The notes: generated from the letters alone by a model not told the origin. DNA of 64,000 nt from Cordylochernes scorpioides (GCA_030710605.1 CP092872.1:3144757-3208756), one strand, 5' to 3'. Counted from the stretch's first letter, positions 34,446 through 45,150 are shown. Program-made: numbers and translations.

Positions 34446-34880
34446 CAGTTAAACCTGTCTATAGTGTCCCCTCTTGGGACTCACCAAAATAGGGTGCTAT
34501 AGAGAGCGGGTGCTATAGACAGGTCACTTTTAATGTAAATCGCATCGTACTACATACACCCATACCTCGCTTTGCGTCGGGGTTACGTTCCAAAAAAACA
34601 CGACGCAAATTGAAACGACGCAAAGTGAAAATATGTGAAGGCGCAATCAAAAACAAAGGTGTTGCCATATTTTAGGAAAAAATTCACAAAAAAAATTAAA
34701 GACTCGAATCCAAAACAACGCAACTTCGAAAATCTAACGACGCACAGTGAAAATCAGTAAAAATTAAGCAGCGACGCAATTTCGAAAAAAAAAAAACGCA
34801 AAACGAAACGACGCAAAGCGAGGTATTGGTGTATTTAAAATCGGGCGCTATAGAGAGGGAGGCGCTATTTAGAGGGACTC
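34446..34880. mobile_element. MITE family B split by MITE family C
   Basis: 34446-34556 and 34832-34880 are the two halves of a family-B element, as shown by the uninterrupted copy at 35193-35365. The interruption is at a TA. Confidence 0.8.
34557..34831. mobile_element. Pogo/Tigger-like MITE, family C
   Basis: 275 bp. Ends CACCCATACCTCGCTTTGCG and complement, flanked by TA. Interior rich in CGACGCAA on both strands. Confidence 0.85.
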
Positions 34881-34887
34881 TATAATG

Positions 34888-34965
34888 ATAAAGGTTGGCG
34901 TTCAGCCAGCTGAAATATTGGTAAAATAAATTATTGTTTGATCCAATATATGCCTTTTAATTTAA
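34888..34965 (+). repeat. Hammerhead-like short repeat
   Basis: Same as 17940-18040: AAAGGTTGGCGTTCAGCCAG then CTGAAATATTGG. Confidence 0.5.
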
Positions 34966-34999
34966 AAAAAAATTGAAATAATATATTTAATTTATCAAT

Positions 35000-35178
35000 T
35001 AGAACCGCCGTGGGAGGACACTCATGCTAGAGGATACCTTTATACAAAGGACAGTATACATTTCCAAAATCACCATTTTTACTATTCAACATTTCTCCGG
35101 CAAGAGGACACCTCTCTCTAAAGGACATTTTGGCTCTGCAACAAGGTGTTGTCCTTTACAGGGAGGTTCTACTGTATT
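35000..35178. mobile_element. Pogo/Tigger-like MITE, family A
   Basis: TAGAACCGCCGTGGGAGGAC to GGGAGGTTCTACTGTA. Confidence 0.7.
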
Positions 35179-35192
35179 ATTTATAAACACAT

Positions 35193-35365
35193 ACAGTTAA
35201 ACCTGTCTATAGCGCTCCCTCTAAATAGCGCCTCCCTCTCTATAGTGCCCGATTTTAAATACGTAGTACGATGCGATTTACATTAAAAGTGACCTGTCTA
35301 TAGCACCCCCTCTCTATAGTACCCTATTTTGGTGAGTCCCAAGAGGGGGCGCTATGGACAGGTAT
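35193..35365. mobile_element. Pogo/Tigger-like MITE, family B
   Basis: Uninterrupted copy, CAGTTAAACCTGTCTATAG to CTATGGACAGG. It serves as the empty-site reference for the family-C insertion at 34557. Confidence 0.75.
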
Positions 35366-35552
35366 ATAATAAATATATAGATTGAATGTTATTTAAAATT
35401 TAACATTTTAATGAGCTCTCTCTGATTAGTCTCAAGTAATTACACACTTTATTAACAAAGTGAAGTATTTTATAAAATAAATCAATTCTCCATGCTGAAG
35501 AATGTTTCAGAATTTTTAGAGACTCTCTTTGCCAAAGTAGAAAAGGTTCAAA

Positions 35553-36773
35553 TCAGGTTTCTTCTTGACTTCTACCGCCTATATCCCCAGCTAAGTACCT
35601 TTTATAGATTGAAACCACTTTATTGACTTCTAGCCAATAGAAATAAACAATAGATTTATACGAAAAATATATATTTACATCAACACGAAGCCTTTTCCGA
35701 AGGGTCGTCAAGTTTAAATCAAGGGTTACAAGACACCCTGAATTTGGATAGGCCTTTATAGAGAATCGGCATTGACTTTGTTGGTCATTTACCACCTACG
35801 AGATATAAAGAAAAAATGGATAATTGTACTGAGACTTTACACAAACAGGTATTCAGAAACAAAGACAGTCTCGGAAGCAACAGTAAAAGAGGTTTCCAAA
35901 TTTTTAATCGAAGATATTTCCTACATCATAGGGCCCCATACTTTCTTATTAGCGATAGAGGTTCACATTTTACCAGCAACTACTCAATGAATGAGCCATA
36001 GAAACATAGGGCGGCTCTCCGGTCAATATAAACGTCAAAAGGAGAGGCGCCTTATGCTTCTATGGATCAATTTCCTCTCGTAAAATTTTCCATCAATGAA
36101 TCAGGTGATTAAAATGTGCAAGATTAAACATTGTTTTACAGCCAGCTACCCGCCCCCAGACTAATAGACTAACAGAAAAAGACTAATTGGAAGATTAATT
36201 AATATATAATTAGCATGTACGTGAACACCGATCAGAAGAATTGGGATGAAGTGGTTCCATTTTTTGGAAATGGACCGGGCCGGACACACCCACCCTAAAG
36301 AGGCTCCACCCGGACGACGGCTCCAGTCGTTAGCCCTAGCGACCTCCCAACACTCCAAGGAGGTCATACCCCCTCCACGCTCCAGGAAGAGGGCGATACT
36401 CTAGGCACCAGTGATTCCATTACTAACTCGTACGTACAAAACTGTGATCCAAGAAACCACGACTACTCTCCATTTTTCTTGTTGTTTCGAAAGGAAGCTA
36501 AGTTCCTCTTGGACGATGGAAATATCTCGTTGCACTCCAGCATAGATGATTATGATGAATACATAGATAATTACTTGGATAGAATGAGCAGAACGAGAAA
36601 AGTAGTTATCAACAACACAGAGAAGACCCAAGAAAGAATGAAAAAGAACTATAACATGAAACAAAAGTAGAGAAGCTATGAATCAGGAGAATTAGTAGCA
36701 GTTTAGACACCTATTAGGAAAATAGGAAAGTGTGAAAAACTATTGAGGAAAAATAATTTGGTCCATATAAAAT
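35553..36773 (+). pseudogene. Ty3/gypsy integrase remnant
   Basis: Broken frames encode an integrase core: RIGIDFVGHLPP (about 35765) with the first catalytic Asp, then after a frameshift KKWIIV, SEATVKEVSKFLIEDI, and FLISDRGSHF (about 35945) with the second. Later blocks are NTDQKNWDEVVPF (about 36218) and PFFLLFRKEAKFLLDD to TQERMKKNYNMKQ (36470-36668). A PIRKIGKCEKLLRKN stretch (about 36710-36760) belongs to the integrase C-terminus. About 150 bp at 36265-36420 do not fit and may be an insertion. Stops and frameshifts make it inactive. The frame resumes at 38506 beyond the Helitron complex. Confidence 0.8.
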
Positions 36774-37732
36774 ACTAGCGGATGTGCCCGGCTTCGCCCG
36801 GATTTTACCCGAGTGAATGTTTGTCTAACGAACATTTGTTAAAACAATTCTCTATAAACTTATAAAACGTACTCGGCTTCGCCCGGGGTTTTACCCGAGT
36901 AAAGGTTTGTCTAGCGAACATTTGTTAAAACAATTCTCTAAAAACTTATTTAAAAAAAAAAGATATATTTTGATAATTTGAAACTCGTAAATTTGAATCT
37001 CTCGATAAAGTGAACATTTTTTCCCGGTCCCTGTGTGCCGTGTCATCCTGAATTTTGTCTTTCCTAATTTTCTACATTAGAAAATCATAGTTTTATCTAG
37101 TGAACATTTTTTCCCGTGTCACATTGCCGTGTCACATTGCCTTTATTCTTCATTGTTGGCTTTTTGTATTATATTTACTCTTCATTGTTGGCTTTTTATC
37201 TTAAATTTATTCAGGAGAATTAGTGGCAGTTTAGACACCTATTAGGAAAATAGGAAAGTGCGAAAAACTATTGAGGAAAAATAATTTGGTCCATATAAAA
37301 TACTAGCGGATGTGCCCGGCTTCGCCCGGGTTTTACCCGAGTGAATGTTTGTCTAACGAACATTTGTTAAAACAATTCTCTATAAACTTATAAAACGTAC
37401 TCGGCTTCGCCCGGGGTTTTACCCGAGTAAAGGCTTGTCTAGCGAACATTTGTTAAAACAATTCTCTAAAAACTTATTTAAAAAAAAGATATATTTTGAT
37501 AATTTGAAACTCGTAAATTTGAATCTCTCGATAAAGTGAACATTTTTTCCCGGTCCCTGTGTGCCGTGTCATCCTGAATTTTGTCTTTCCTAATTTTCTA
37601 CATTAGAAAATCATAGTTTTATCTAGTGAACATTTTTTCCCGTGTCACATTGCCGTGTCACATTGCCTTTATTCTTCATTGTTGGCTTTTTATATTATAT
37701 TTACTCTTCATTGTTGGCTTTTTATCTTAAAT
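36684..37732. repeat. Tandem duplication, about 524-bp unit, spanning a gypsy-Helitron junction
   Basis: The segment starting CAGGAGAATTAGT occurs at 36684 and again at 37207 with few differences. Each copy has the end of the gypsy frame, two Helitron 3' hairpins and the start of the minisatellite. Confidence 0.9.
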
Positions 37733-38502
37733 TTATTCTTCATTGTTGGCTTTTTATATTACATTTACTCTTTATTGTTGGCTTTTTATCTTACATTCAT
37801 TCTTCATTGTTGGCTTTTTATATCATATTTACTCTTCATTGTTGGCTTTTTATATTATATTCTGACCAAAATCTATCTGTGAACTTCACACAGTGAACTT
37901 CACACAGACAGAATAAGGCAATTATGTAAGTAGATTTACTCTTCTTTGTTGGCTTTTTATCTTACATTCATTCTTCATTGTTGGCTTTTTATATTACATT
38001 TACTATTCATTGTTGGCTTTTTATCTTACATTCACTCTTCATTGTTGGCTTTTTATCTTACATTCATTCTTCATTGTTGGCTTTTTATATTACATTCACT
38101 CTTCATTGTTGGCTTTTTATCTTACATTATTCTTCATTGTTGGCTTTTTATATTACATTTACTCTTCATTGTTGGCTTTTTATCTTACATTCACTCTTCA
38201 TTGTTGGCTTTTTATATTATATTTTTAGATTGAGATTATTAGCTAGTATGTAAAAATATTAACTCTGTTGAAATTTAATTTTGTATTTATATATAAATAA
38301 AATTAACTCTGTTGATTTTTTTGTATTTAATCGATAACAGCGAAGTTACGCATGTTAATGTTAGGGAAAAATATTTTGACGTTAAGCAAAACCTGCTCCA
38401 TCTCGTTTTACATAAATGTTGAAAATTTGGTCGAAATTGATGCATTGTAACGAAAGTTTTTAGTGATGTCCTCTTATGAAATTTGCATTTTATTAATATA
38501 GA
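36775..38502 (-). mobile_element. Composite Helitron inserted in gypsy pol
   Basis: Minus-strand 3' end CTAG at 36775-36778 preceded by A; 5' end TC at 38502 followed by T. This is the A/T target of Helitrons. The gypsy frame reads into both edges, so the entire 1.7 kb was gained after gypsy inserted, followed by the internal tandem duplication. Confidence 0.7.
37663..38222. repeat. 32-bp minisatellite
   Basis: Units of TTCATTGTTGGCTTTTTAT plus a TTACATTCACTC-like spacer, in two runs (37663-37860 and 37926-38222). It produces repetitive hydrophobic open frames that are not real proteins. The inverted copy is at 63710-64000. Confidence 0.9.
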
Positions 38503-38505
38503 TTA

Positions 38506-38652
38506 AAGAAGATGTCTAGCGTCAATTATCTAATAGAACCGAAAGATACACCTAGACAAGATCCATTGAAAGTTCATGTTTCGAAACTCAACCTTATTAT
38601 AAAATAATTAATGAGGTAATTCATGAGGATGTGACAACCTCAGGAGGGGGAA
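38506..38652 (+). pseudogene. Ty3/gypsy pol C-terminus and polypurine tract
   Basis: VNYLIEPKDTPRQDPLKVHV (about 38520-38580) continues the integrase C-terminus. A purine run AGGAGGGGGAAG (38641-38652) directly precedes the 3' LTR. Confidence 0.75.
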
Positions 38653-39040
38653 GTGTTGCATCCTGTTTGATGTGCCCTCCATTTAATTAAAATAATCTCT
38701 GATATTTTAAATATATTTATACAATTAATATCAATTAAGGAGGATCAGAAGATGAGTTTCTTTTATTGTATGAATGCAACGAGCTTTCGGGCAAAAGCCC
38801 TTCGACAGGCAAAATATAACTATACAAAGAAAGATAACGATTTATATATGTTAATCTTAACTGAAAACCGATTTTTGAATAAAGTAAATATTAAATCTGC
38901 TGTCTGAGACCACGAGACGGCGCATGGTTTGGGCTATTGAAATAAACATGTGGGAGGTTTAAATGTAGTTTGTGTAGGCTGCGGGGATGTCTATTTTTCT
39001 ATTTATGCTGTGTAGCTTGGATGAAACTATGGATTCTAGA

Positions 39041-39193
39041 ACCAAGACAGCGAGAATACAATTTTCACCGACCTCCACACTTACAATCCCAACATCACAT
39101 TCACTCTTGAGAGAGAACATGAGCTTGTTATTCCTTTCCTGGACGTCCTAGTCATACGCACCCCAAACACCTACCATACCACAGTCTACTACA
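39041..39193 (+). pseudogene. PLE reverse transcriptase, C-terminal piece
   Basis: Reads TDLHTYNPNITFTLEREHE then VIPFLDVLVIRTPNTYHTT, matching the PFLDV region of PLE RT. The frame is broken by the insert at 39194. Confidence 0.75.
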
Positions 39194-39774
39194 GATTAGA
39201 AAATTCGGCTCACATAGCCAGGGACGATATAGGCAGCAATGCCCTTGCGTCCCCTCTAGCGTCACACAGCCCGAAGGAATGATGCATTCTCCATGCACCG
39301 AGCGGCCTTTGGTAGGCCCCTCGCGCCCGCCAGTATGGTCCGGCTACAATGGGGTTGACCACTCACCCACAGGCGTCTCCGAGAGTTCATTGGCAAGGTT
39401 ACTGTCCGAGCCCTCTCGTTCGGACTTAGATCCACCCGTCCTACGCTCCTATAGGACTCCCCCCCCTTTAGCCCTCGCACCCTTACCCAGTCCTCCCTGA
39501 ATCTGCCGTCGAATCAAGGACCTCTGAGGTGCCGAGGTTGACGCGGGGACACCGACGTGGAGGCGGGGGGGTGGTACTACTGTGTGCACCCCTTGGTTTC
39601 TCATGGTGCGCACGGCAAGGACGCTCCCAATGGCGCACACACAGAGCGAAGACCCAAGAGTTTCAAGACACGTGCGCCTCGCTTTCGCGAGTGCAACACG
39701 TAGAGACGCCTCTCTACACTCACTCCCCTCTAGGGTGACCGTAGAGGGCAGCCCCACAGGGTCTTCCGCCCCCG
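39194..39774. mobile_element. 581-bp GC-rich insert with 14-bp target duplication
   Basis: Flanked by CACAGTCTACTACA at 39180-39193 and 39775-39788. The right-arm PLE has the same flanks but only 63 bp between them (62666-62728), matching the first part of this insert. The sequence is rich in CpG, has open frames on both strands and resembles no element I know. Confidence 0.75.
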
Positions 39775-39775
39775 C

Positions 39776-40489
39776 ACAGTCTACTACAAGAAAAACCACC
39801 CCCCCAGATACACCCATTATAGGTCGCACTGTCCAACCTCCCACAAAATCAATATAGTTAAAGCCCTCACCCGCCGCCTATTAACCCACTGCTCACTCCC
39901 CATCTTCAAAACTATTGAAAAGAACCGCATCATCTCCCATCTTACAATTTCAGGTTTCCCTCTATCCTTCATAGAAAAACACACCTATTCACCTGTTCCT
40001 CTCAACCCTCCTGCAACTTACAAATCCACATGTGTGATCCCATTCTCTCCCCTCTTAGTTAACCTCTCCCGTTTCCTCAAACCCTTTGGCATCCGTACCT
40101 TTTTTACTAACACACCTAACCTCCACTCACTCCTTAGGCATCCCATCACAAAAACCGACTCCTCCACTGATCCTCTAACATCTTCTGGAGCAGTCTACTC
40201 GGTCTCGTGCCAACAGTGTCCTGCCACCTATGTGGGGGAGACCGGTAGAACCATCGCCATCAGAATGAACGAACACACACGCAACATCACCAACCGAGAT
40301 ACCCGTTCCCTTATTTTCCAACACATTGCATCTTCTGGCCATTCCTTTGACACTGCTAACCCAACCATTCACTACAAAAATATCTCCAACCTACACCAGA
40401 GATTGGTTCTAGAATCCATAGTTTCATCCAAGCTACACAGCATAAATAGAAAAATAGACATCCCCGCAGCCTACACAAACTACATTTAA
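39776..40489 (+). CDS. PLE C-terminal region with GIY-YIG endonuclease
   Basis: The frame is open for about 238 codons from the insert edge. It begins VYYKKNHPPRYTHYRSHCP, the thumb-like end of PLE RT that includes the HK residues. The endonuclease follows near 40195: VYSVSCQQCPATYVGETGR carries the GIY (VYS), YIG (YVG) and CxxC features. Further on come IAIRMNEHTRN with conserved Arg and Glu-His, and HIASSGHSFD. PLE endonucleases nick chromosomal DNA to prime reverse transcription. Without the RT core the element is not autonomous. Compared with the right-arm copy it keeps four extra residues (TRSL). Confidence 0.8.
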   Translation, partial: TVYYKKNHPPRYTHYRSHCPTSHKINIVKALTRRLLTHCSLPIFKTIEKNRIISHLTISGFPLSFIEKHTYSPVPLNPPATYKSTCVIPFSPLLVNLSRFLKPFGIRTFFTNTPNLHSLLRHPITKTDSSTDPLTSSGAVYSVSCQQCPATYVGETGRTIAIRMNEHTRNITNRDTRSLIFQHIASSGHSFDTANPTIHYKNISNLHQRLVLESIVSSKLHSINRKIDIPAAYTNYI

Positions 40490-41004
40490 ACCTCCCACAT
40501 GTTTATTTCAATAGCCCAAACCATGCGCCGTCTCGTGGTCTCAGACAGCAGATTTAATATTTACTTTATTCAAAAATCGGTTTTCAGTTAAGATTAACAT
40601 ATATAAATCGTTATCTTTCTTTGTATAGTTATATTTTGCCTGTCGAAGGGCTTTTGCCCGAAAGCTCGTAGCATTCATACAATAAAAGAAACTCATCTTC
40701 TGATCCTCCTTAATTGATATACCTTACTAGAAGAGTCTTTACCTTTATACAATTAATATCAACAGATTATCTAATATGGTATCATTCATTTTGTAACATT
40801 GTTATTGTTTACATCTTGATTGTTTATTTTTGGGAAGAGAGGAGCGATCGACGCGAAGTCTCAAGATCACCAACTACGAGGAAAATAACAGATAAATAAA
40901 GATACAAAATTGTATAGATAAACATTTCATTAATTTGAAAAAAAAAATATCACAAACGTGATAAATATGCTGGGATAGGATTCATAAATTTAAAAAGTAA
41001 AAAG

Positions 41005-41065
41005 GCATCTCCTTATCAGGCAACTGAAAGTTACTGATGACTACAGTTGCCCGATAAGGAAATGC
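41005..41065. repeat. 61-nt hairpin in both arms
   Basis: GCATCTCCTTATCAGGCAAC pairs with GTTGCCCGATAAGGAAATGC around a 17-nt loop; the flanks also pair. Counterpart at 61391-61451. Length and shape recall a miRNA precursor, but a MITE remnant is as likely. Confidence 0.7.
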
Positions 41066-41104
41066 TATTTTTTTAAATTTCATTAATTACTTTTTATTAT
41101 AATA

Positions 41105-41380
41105 CACCTATCCCCCGATTTACACGGTAGATACGTTCCTGAGAAAAACGTGTAAATCGAAAATTATTTTTTTTTTTAATTAGAAATACAGACACAGTGT
41201 GCGTGTGCAGCAAGTCAGCACATAAGCTCGGGATTTCTCGTGAGATGTGTACACAGCGCATGTGTTTAATCACAGTAGCATTTAGTATAGTGCGATAAAA
41301 ACAAAAAAAAAACTTATTTGGGAAACCGTGTGAAAGCTAAAACGTGTAAAACAAGTACCGTGTAAATCGGGGGATAGGTG
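41105..41380. mobile_element. Pogo/Tigger-like MITE, family D
   Basis: 276 bp with ends CACCTATCCCCCGATTTACA and complement, TA on both sides. Mirror copy at 61073-61351. Confidence 0.85.
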
Positions 41381-41408
41381 TACAATATAATGCGGCCTAT
41401 GATTGTAA

Positions 41409-41671
41409 AACGATGATAGACAAATTTTACCGCAAATGCTTCTTTTTAAACGAAAAATCGTAATTTTTATTCAAGGAGAAAAAACGACTATTCCCAACCT
41501 TAAGGGATGAAGTAGGAAAGGATGAATTGTGAAGAGTAATGATGAACGGAAAAATAAAAGTGTCCAGAGATGGGAATCGAACCCACAGTGTTCCGCTTAC
41601 CGAGCAGATGCCATGTCCAGGGTAGCTTAGTGGACATGGCATCTACCCGGTAAAATTTGTCTAACATCGTT
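41409..41671. mobile_element. TIR element enclosing a tRNA-like region
   Basis: 24-bp inverted ends (AACGATGATAGACAAATTTT and complement, one mismatch) enclose a minus-strand Pol III B-box-like GGTTCGATTCCCATCTCTGG. A hairpin with 14-bp arms AGATGCCATGTCCA also lies inside (41603-41643). Mirror copy at 60781-61044. Confidence 0.7.
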
Positions 41672-42056
41672 ATACTTTTTTTTATTTACTTCTATTATGG
41701 AATCATCCTCTGGAAACATGTATGACGTCAAGAAGAAGAAAACAATGTCGATTATCCTGCAAATCTGCAACTGAACAACAATATTCAACAATTAACTTGT
41801 AGTTGCTTTCCGTGAGGGACAGATTATAAGAATATAGATACTCCTAGAGGTGGTCTCTTATTGGAGGTTTGGATAATTACTTTTTAACTTATTTCAAAAT
41901 TGCTTATCAGAAATGGCTTTCACATGAAATTACACTCCATTGAGCATAAGGTCACTTATACCAACATATCAACGGACTGGTAAATATATTTTGTAAAAAA
42001 AAAAAATCATCGAACGCTTTTAAAAAATATACTTTACCGAGTATTTTAAAGAAATA

Positions 42057-42245
42057 CAGTAGAACTTACTTGTAAAGGAAACATAGTTGCAAAGCCAAAG
42101 TGTTCTTCACAGAGAGATGTCCTCTTACAGGAGAGTTGCTTTATAGTAAAAATAGTAATTTCGGATATATATATGTGAGAAAACTGTCCTTTGTAGAGAA
42201 GTGTCGTCTAGCGTCAGTGACCTCTCATGGAGGTTTAACAGAACT
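42057..42245. mobile_element. Pogo/Tigger-like MITE, family A
   Basis: CAGTAGAACTTACTTGTAAA to GGAGGTTTAACAG. Mirror copy 60210-60396. Confidence 0.7.
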
Positions 42246-42309
42246 TCCTAAGTCAATTCTAATTTTCAAAATCTAAATGCTTAAATTAACCTCTTAAAGC
42301 AAAAAAAAA

Positions 42310-42614
42310 TTTTTTTGGCTTATCCTCAGTACACGTGGTACAGGACATTATAATCATGGTGGGTAGAGGTAGGCGACTGTTTTTACTGTAAGTGCACCAC
42401 ATGTCTACACATGTGAAAAGCAGTTCGACTTTGCACTTGCAAATGTGCCAGAGCCCCGTTTGGTTACTTGCACTCGATGATATGGTTGGACTTATGCAAG
42501 AATCGGGGTCATTGGAATTTTTTTTTAATCAGAAAAAAAGTGGCCAATGCGGGAATCGAACCCGGGTCGTACGGTCGAACACCAACGGTTCAGATCATCC
42601 TTCCACCGACCCCT
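42310..42614 (-). mobile_element. tRNA-headed SINE
   Basis: Same insertion as 59837-60141 in the right arm, hence older than the arm split. Confidence 0.8.
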
Positions 42615-42990
42615 AAAGCAAAAGTAAAAACGGTATAAAAATTTATTATTATTATTTGAATAATAATTTTCTAAGTTTCCGTAGACCGTTGCCAGTTTAC
42701 CAGAATGTCCTGACGTGTAAAAGAATTATGTACATATTATATTTTACCGTCCTTTAAAAAAAGCTTATGTCCTCAGCTTCCTTTGCCAGAATTTCTCTTG
42801 AGAATCATTGATTATAGTAAAGGAACAAAAAAATGGCAAGAGTACCAATCAATACCTTTTATTTTTAGACTTTTAGTATTATTTACAGATAACACAGAGA
42901 GAGATTACAGATATTATAGATAAGATTGAAGTTTACCTCAATGCCTGCGTAGAGATCTATTATAAAATATCGTTTATTTACCTATTTTAT
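42615..42990. other. Gene flank, no feature seen
   Basis: Downstream flank of the minus-strand SKP1-like gene. AATAAAA-type signals lie close after the stop on the minus strand (near 42985). Confidence 0.4.
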
Positions 42991-43509
42991 TTAAATCTTA
43001 CATTTCAATCCAAACTTATCCATTTCTTCTTGAATTTGTTCCCGTTTGATATCATTAGCGAAGCTCTTGACAAGAAGATCTTCTAGAGCGTAGAGCTCCA
43101 GAAAGTTGGCTGCGTTTGCTAATTCCGTTCGTTCGTCGAAGCTCTTCTGTACAAACTCGGTATCCCATGGGGAGAAGACATCTGGGACGTACTTGATATG
43201 TACAGGTTCCTCAACAAACGGTGGGTCGTCTTTATGATGATTCAACCATTCAATTATCATCTTGAGGATAGGGCCTGTGGTTCCAGGTACCAACATTGGT
43301 TCATCAGGATTATGGTCATCTATAAAGATATTAACGTATATAATTTTCATGGCTATCTCGAGATCTGCTTCGATTATCTCACCATCAGGGGATTGTAGTT
43401 TGATCATCTTTGCTGTGCTAGGTGTTGTTGGGAGGTTCGTTGCTACCTGGTCATCCTCTGCAGCACCTTCCATGGTAGATACAGTTGAGTTTCCCGGTAA
43501 TGTCTCCAT
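42991..43509 (-). CDS. SKP1-like protein, long N-terminus (left arm)
   Basis: The 172-aa product has a 34-residue polar, acidic leader (METLPGNSTVSTMEGAAEDD...) and then a SKP1 body: MIKLQSPDGEIIEADLEIA (35-53), MLVPGTTGPILKMIIEWL, NHHKDDPPF (the SKP1 signature), WDTEFVQKSFDERTELANAA (118-137) and NFLELYALEDLLVKSFANDI. It ends EEMDKFGLKCKI, where SKP1 would still have an EEEAQVRKENQWCEEK-type tail. The CUL1-facing fold is thus present and part of the F-box-binding tail is gone. A likely 3' splice site lies 5' of the ATG (mirror of 58868-58869), so the gene has a 5' UTR intron and is not a plain retrocopy. The right-arm gene encodes the same protein. Confidence 0.85.
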   Translation of the reverse strand: METLPGNSTVSTMEGAAEDDQVATNLPTTPSTAKMIKLQSPDGEIIEADLEIAMKIIYVNIFIDDHNPDEPMLVPGTTGPILKMIIEWLNHHKDDPPFVEEPVHIKYVPDVFSPWDTEFVQKSFDERTELANAANFLELYALEDLLVKSFANDIKREQIQEEMDKFGLKCKI

Positions 43510-43559
43510 GAAGCTGTTTGTGAATTTATTTAGTCAAATACTTAGAAAAACAGTTTAGT

Positions 43560-43907
43560 TATCACCCGGTCTCCTGGAGCCCTACAGACAAAAAGCAAAC
43601 AAAATAAACGATTTCAATATTATTTTTTATTCATACTAAGAATTTATCTAGATAACATATATTGACTCTGTTTTTATTTATTCTATGATAAAAATATATG
43701 CCTTCAATTTTTTGCTTGTGTGTGTAGTTTTGTATTTGGAATATTATTTGCTTTTATTCAACTTTATTTTAAAAAATGTATTGCAGAATATATGTGTGAG
43801 AGAGGTACGTTCGTTTGAAAATAGAATAAATATTTGGTATTGAAATAATTTTCATTTAGAGATGAAAATTAATGATAAGGCACAATTTGGATTATAGATT
43901 ATAAACA
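43560..43907. other. Upstream flank of SKP1-like gene
   Basis: AT-rich. On the minus strand TTTGTTTGCTTTTTGTCTG then TAG ends near 43581, a pyrimidine-rich tract with AG fit for a 3' splice site. About 1% different from the right arm. Confidence 0.45.
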
Positions 43908-43941
43908 CAAGGTAATAAGACCAAATATATAAATAGTGTGT

Positions 43942-43975
43942 GACGTTTCAGTAACAGTGTTGTTGCCATCATCAG
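43942..43975 (-). ncRNA. PLE-type small hammerhead ribozyme motif
   Basis: On the minus strand CTGATGA, a stem-loop, then GAAACGTC. All invariant core bases of the hammerhead (CUGANGA, GAAA) are present. The very short stem III (CGTC) is the form described for PLE hammerheads, which cleave as dimers. One stem II pair is mismatched. Confidence 0.65.
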
Positions 43976-43995
43976 ACATCATTCAGTACTTTTGA

Positions 43996-44029
43996 CTGAA
44001 GATGGTAACAACGCTGTTACCGGAACGTC
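43996..44029 (+). ncRNA. PLE-type hammerhead motif, core altered
   Basis: CTGAAGA, stem GGTAACA-ACGC-TGTTACC (perfect), then GGAACGTC. The GAAA is changed to GGAA, so activity is doubtful. Confidence 0.5.
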
Positions 44030-44072
44030 ACACACTATTTATTTATTTGGCTTTAATTACCTTGTGTTTAGA

Positions 44073-44769
44073 GATGAAAATTTTTCATTTTGTGAAGTCG
44101 TTTTGTGAAAATTTATATAAAGTTCATGTGAAAACTATTCGAAATATACAATATTAATAAATATACAAAGTTTGTTTTGTGTCCGCTTATAATTTTTTAA
44201 AATGGTGTTCCCAGAATTTTATGTGTCTGAGATACTACTGTACATTCAGTAAAAAAATCTATTTACATGACATGTTTCTATCATCAATGGCAACGTTTAT
44301 TCACAAAATTGATTGGATATCGACCTTGCCATTGTGAAGTTAAATAACAAGAATACCTTCATTGTGATTTGCATACAATATTTGGAGCTCTGTGTCGAAG
44401 TGTCGTCTCACGTCAGCCCATTGTCTCAGCCAGATTCCTTGAACTGTGGAATCCGGAGGTGCTGAAGGACCGTTAGCTTGATGCAATGTTTCCTACATAA
44501 CCGTTAGGTTCACTAGATGTTGACTGTCTTCATTAGTTTTATTTGGTTAACCAAGAATTCTATAATTGAATTAAATCAATAAAAAAAAGACTTGTGTATA
44601 TTTGCAGAGTGTCTCTATTCAGAAATTGGAAGGCAAGCTTCCACGCTTCATCAGGCCACTGGCTCTGCAAAGGCGTGTAACATACATATAATAGAGATTC
44701 ACAGAAATAAATTTTAAAATCAAATATAAATAGTTTCCAGTTGTAGACAATGACAATTGAAACAAATTT
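44073..44769. other. Arm sequence without gene
   Basis: Matches 57700-58380 inverted at several per cent divergence. At 44590-44700 is a repeat with CCTGATGAAGCGTGGAAG that looks like another retroelement end. Confidence 0.45.
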
Positions 44770-45150
44770 TATTGACTTCGTGTCAATAATTTACGTTAAA
44801 AAATGGGAAAAAACTAAAATATATATGATCATGCGGGGGATGTGCCCCGGCGAGTGAGCCTTCTTTCCCAGGCGATGAGCGGATGGTCAGCCCAACCTGT
44901 ACGAAGTACCGGTAGATGATGGATTTGGCCGACGTCAAGATGGCCAAGTCGTCATCTTCGAGGCCAGACCCGAAACTCCAGGCCCGTAAGTCAGGGGGTC
45001 GCCCGAGGACACTGAAGGCTTCGATGATGAGGGGCCTGATACGACTGGAGCTCCAGTTGTAGAGGGTTAGGGGGACAGTTTCAATAGGGGTAGGATTATC
45101 TGTCTTGAATATGCTGGAACTGTTGGGGTAGATCTTCTGTTTATGCTGTT
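44770..45150 (-). pseudogene. LINE polymerase C-terminal fragment (left arm)
   Basis: Minus-strand mirror of 57285-57690, with the same IYRYFVQVGL block. Ends with GTCAATAAAATTTGTTTCAA. Confidence 0.65.

Larger units (their letters stand above)
38735..40743 (+). mobile_element. Penelope-like element (left arm copy)
   Basis: 5'-truncated PLE: an inverted copy of its own 3' end (38735-39037), then a C-terminal RT stretch, a GIY-YIG endonuclease and the 3' end (40490-40743). Inverted terminal pieces of this kind are typical of PLE pseudo-LTRs. A 19-bp direct repeat TTTATACAATTAATATCAA (38716-38734, 40744-40762) flanks it. Confidence 0.8.
38653..40924 (+). repeat. Ty3/gypsy 3' LTR containing a PLE
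   Basis: LTR begins TGTTGCATCCTG at 38653 and most likely ends GATAAACA at 40924. Without the PLE it is about 0.25 kb. The 5' LTR is not in the window. Confidence 0.7.
43908..44072. repeat. Head-to-head PLE ends, left arm
   Basis: Inverted repeat from ACACAAGGTAATAAGACC to its complement around a 20-bp spacer (43976-43995). Each half ends in a hammerhead motif. Confidence 0.85.

Noticed and set aside
37642-38253. Long hydrophobic open frames with repeated HCWLFIL-type text
   Set aside because: They are three-frame readings of a 32-bp minisatellite, not membrane proteins.
39449-39844. 131-aa minus-strand frame across the GC-rich insert
   Set aside because: It crosses the insert boundary into PLE sequence and GC-rich DNA gives chance open frames on both strands.
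44590-44700. CCTGATGAAG as another hammerhead
   Set aside because: No GAAA follows in a position allowing stem II, so the match is only to the CTGATGA part.
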